Assembly: GCA_035911135.1 (NCBI GenBank) | Contig: JAMHWD010000040.1 | Coordinates: 1-64,000 of the forward strand | DNA: 64,000 nucleotides | Origin: JAMHWD01 sp035911135 | GTDB taxonomy: Bacteria > Pseudomonadota > Alphaproteobacteria > Micavibrionales > Micavibrionaceae | Direction of reading: 5' to 3' | Part shown: positions 63,758 through 64,000 of the stretch, piece by piece | Layout: each line of letters begins with the position of its first letter | Numbering within the stretch: position 1 is the first letter of the stretch | The notes under the pieces: generated by a model | Seen by the model: only the letters and a program-made list of their open reading frames with translations | Told to the model about the DNA's origin: nothing | Databases searched by the model: none | Position numbers and translations under genes: made by a program

Positions 63758-64000
63758 GATCTTCTTCCTTTTCATGATATTGGTCGGCATGGATTGCCGT
63801 GATGCGTTCAATCGCAGCGCGTTGGCGATGGTAGTCCAGCACCGCTTCATTGAATTGTTTACGGGCATCGAATAATGTCCGCTGCGCGTCCAGCACTTCG
63901 AGATAGCCGAATTTCCCCGCGTCATAGCCATCACGGGCGAAGCTGAATGCTTGCTCGGCTCCCGGCAGGACAGCGGTTTTAAGGGCGCTGGCTTCGCCAT
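63738..64000 (-). CDS. czcC: Outer-membrane efflux protein CzcC, C-terminal part (partial)
   Basis: The frame is open from the window edge to TAA at 63738-63740 and gives about 87 residues. It includes AFSFARDGYDAGKFGYLEVL followed by DAQRTLFDARKQFNEAVLDY, the typical end of TolC-like CzcC proteins (the YLEVLDAQRTL repeat). It ends with a His-containing tail, HADQYHEKEEDHATIKN. It overlaps czcB by 20 bp, so it is the first known gene of the operon. The rest lies outside the window. Confidence 0.85.
   Translation of the reverse strand, partial: GEASALKTAVLPGAEQAFSFARDGYDAGKFGYLEVLDAQRTLFDARKQFNEAVLDYHRQRAAIERITAIHADQYHEKEEDHATIKN

Noticed and set aside
62459..64000. CzcB starting at the window edge
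   Set aside because: The first 81 codons are a shadow of the czcC end. The signal peptide starts at ATG 63757.
1..64000. CRISPR array, rRNA genes or full tRNAs
   Set aside because: I saw no regularly spaced repeats of CRISPR size and no rRNA or complete cloverleaf. The repeats in the tail fibre gene are in-frame coding repeats.

Overview
The window reads as a chromosomal stretch of an alphaproteobacterium of moderate G+C. The clues are a GTTC-N7-GTTC SOS box of the alphaproteobacterial type, a DUF2924 plus large serine recombinase pair, and phage genes (DUF6362, DUF6441, DUF6950, DUF2163, Mu gpT-like capsid) common in prophages of that class. Species cannot be named from the sequence. No rRNA, complete tRNA or CRISPR array was seen.

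Region 1 (1-8.0 kb) is a worn accessory and defence zone. It holds IS3-family transposase remnants, a hipBA module whose hipA has lost its middle, a tRNA 3'-end scar with its terminator, two solo antitoxin-like regulators, a Fic AMP-transferase with a palindromic promoter, a DUF6088 regulator, and a three-gene operon: WYL regulator, DUF2779 nuclease (Cas4-like plus DEDD exonuclease) and a zinc-ribbon protein. Region 2 (8.2-19.7 kb, + strand) is one tightly overlapping operon: small HTH protein, 5-methylcytosine methyltransferase, Vsr endonuclease, an ankyrin-repeat/sigma-70 fusion, a MORC/MutL-like GHKL ATPase, a Z1 helicase-like ATPase, a PD-(D/E)XK nuclease and an AIPR protein. The core matches the known class of restriction systems built around MORC-like ATPases. 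The ankyrin-sigma fusion inside it is the most unusual gene of the window.

Region 3 (19.7-57.6 kb) is a near-complete lambdoid siphophage prophage. The late genes run on the - strand from terminase small subunit (47.4 kb) through head, tail and tail tip to lysis genes (19.7 kb). A classical -1 frameshift site joins the tail chaperone genes G and T, and a scaffold gene is nested in the protease gene. The early and replication genes (RuvC-like resolvase, primase-helicase, PD-(D/E)XK exonuclease) lie at 47.8-54.5 kb. An SOS-boxed UmuD-like S24 protein and the serine recombinase sit at the right end. Two phage methyltransferases, a PAPS-reductase-like gene and a + strand cassette with a duplicated leader are cargo.

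Region 4 (57.6-64.0 kb, - strand) is a heavy-metal efflux operon, czcC (partial)-czcB-czcA followed by an EF-hand protein, a His-rich periplasmic protein and a CDF-type cation transporter. The recombinase gene ends 4 bp from the CDF stop codon, so the prophage's right edge lies at or very near this point.
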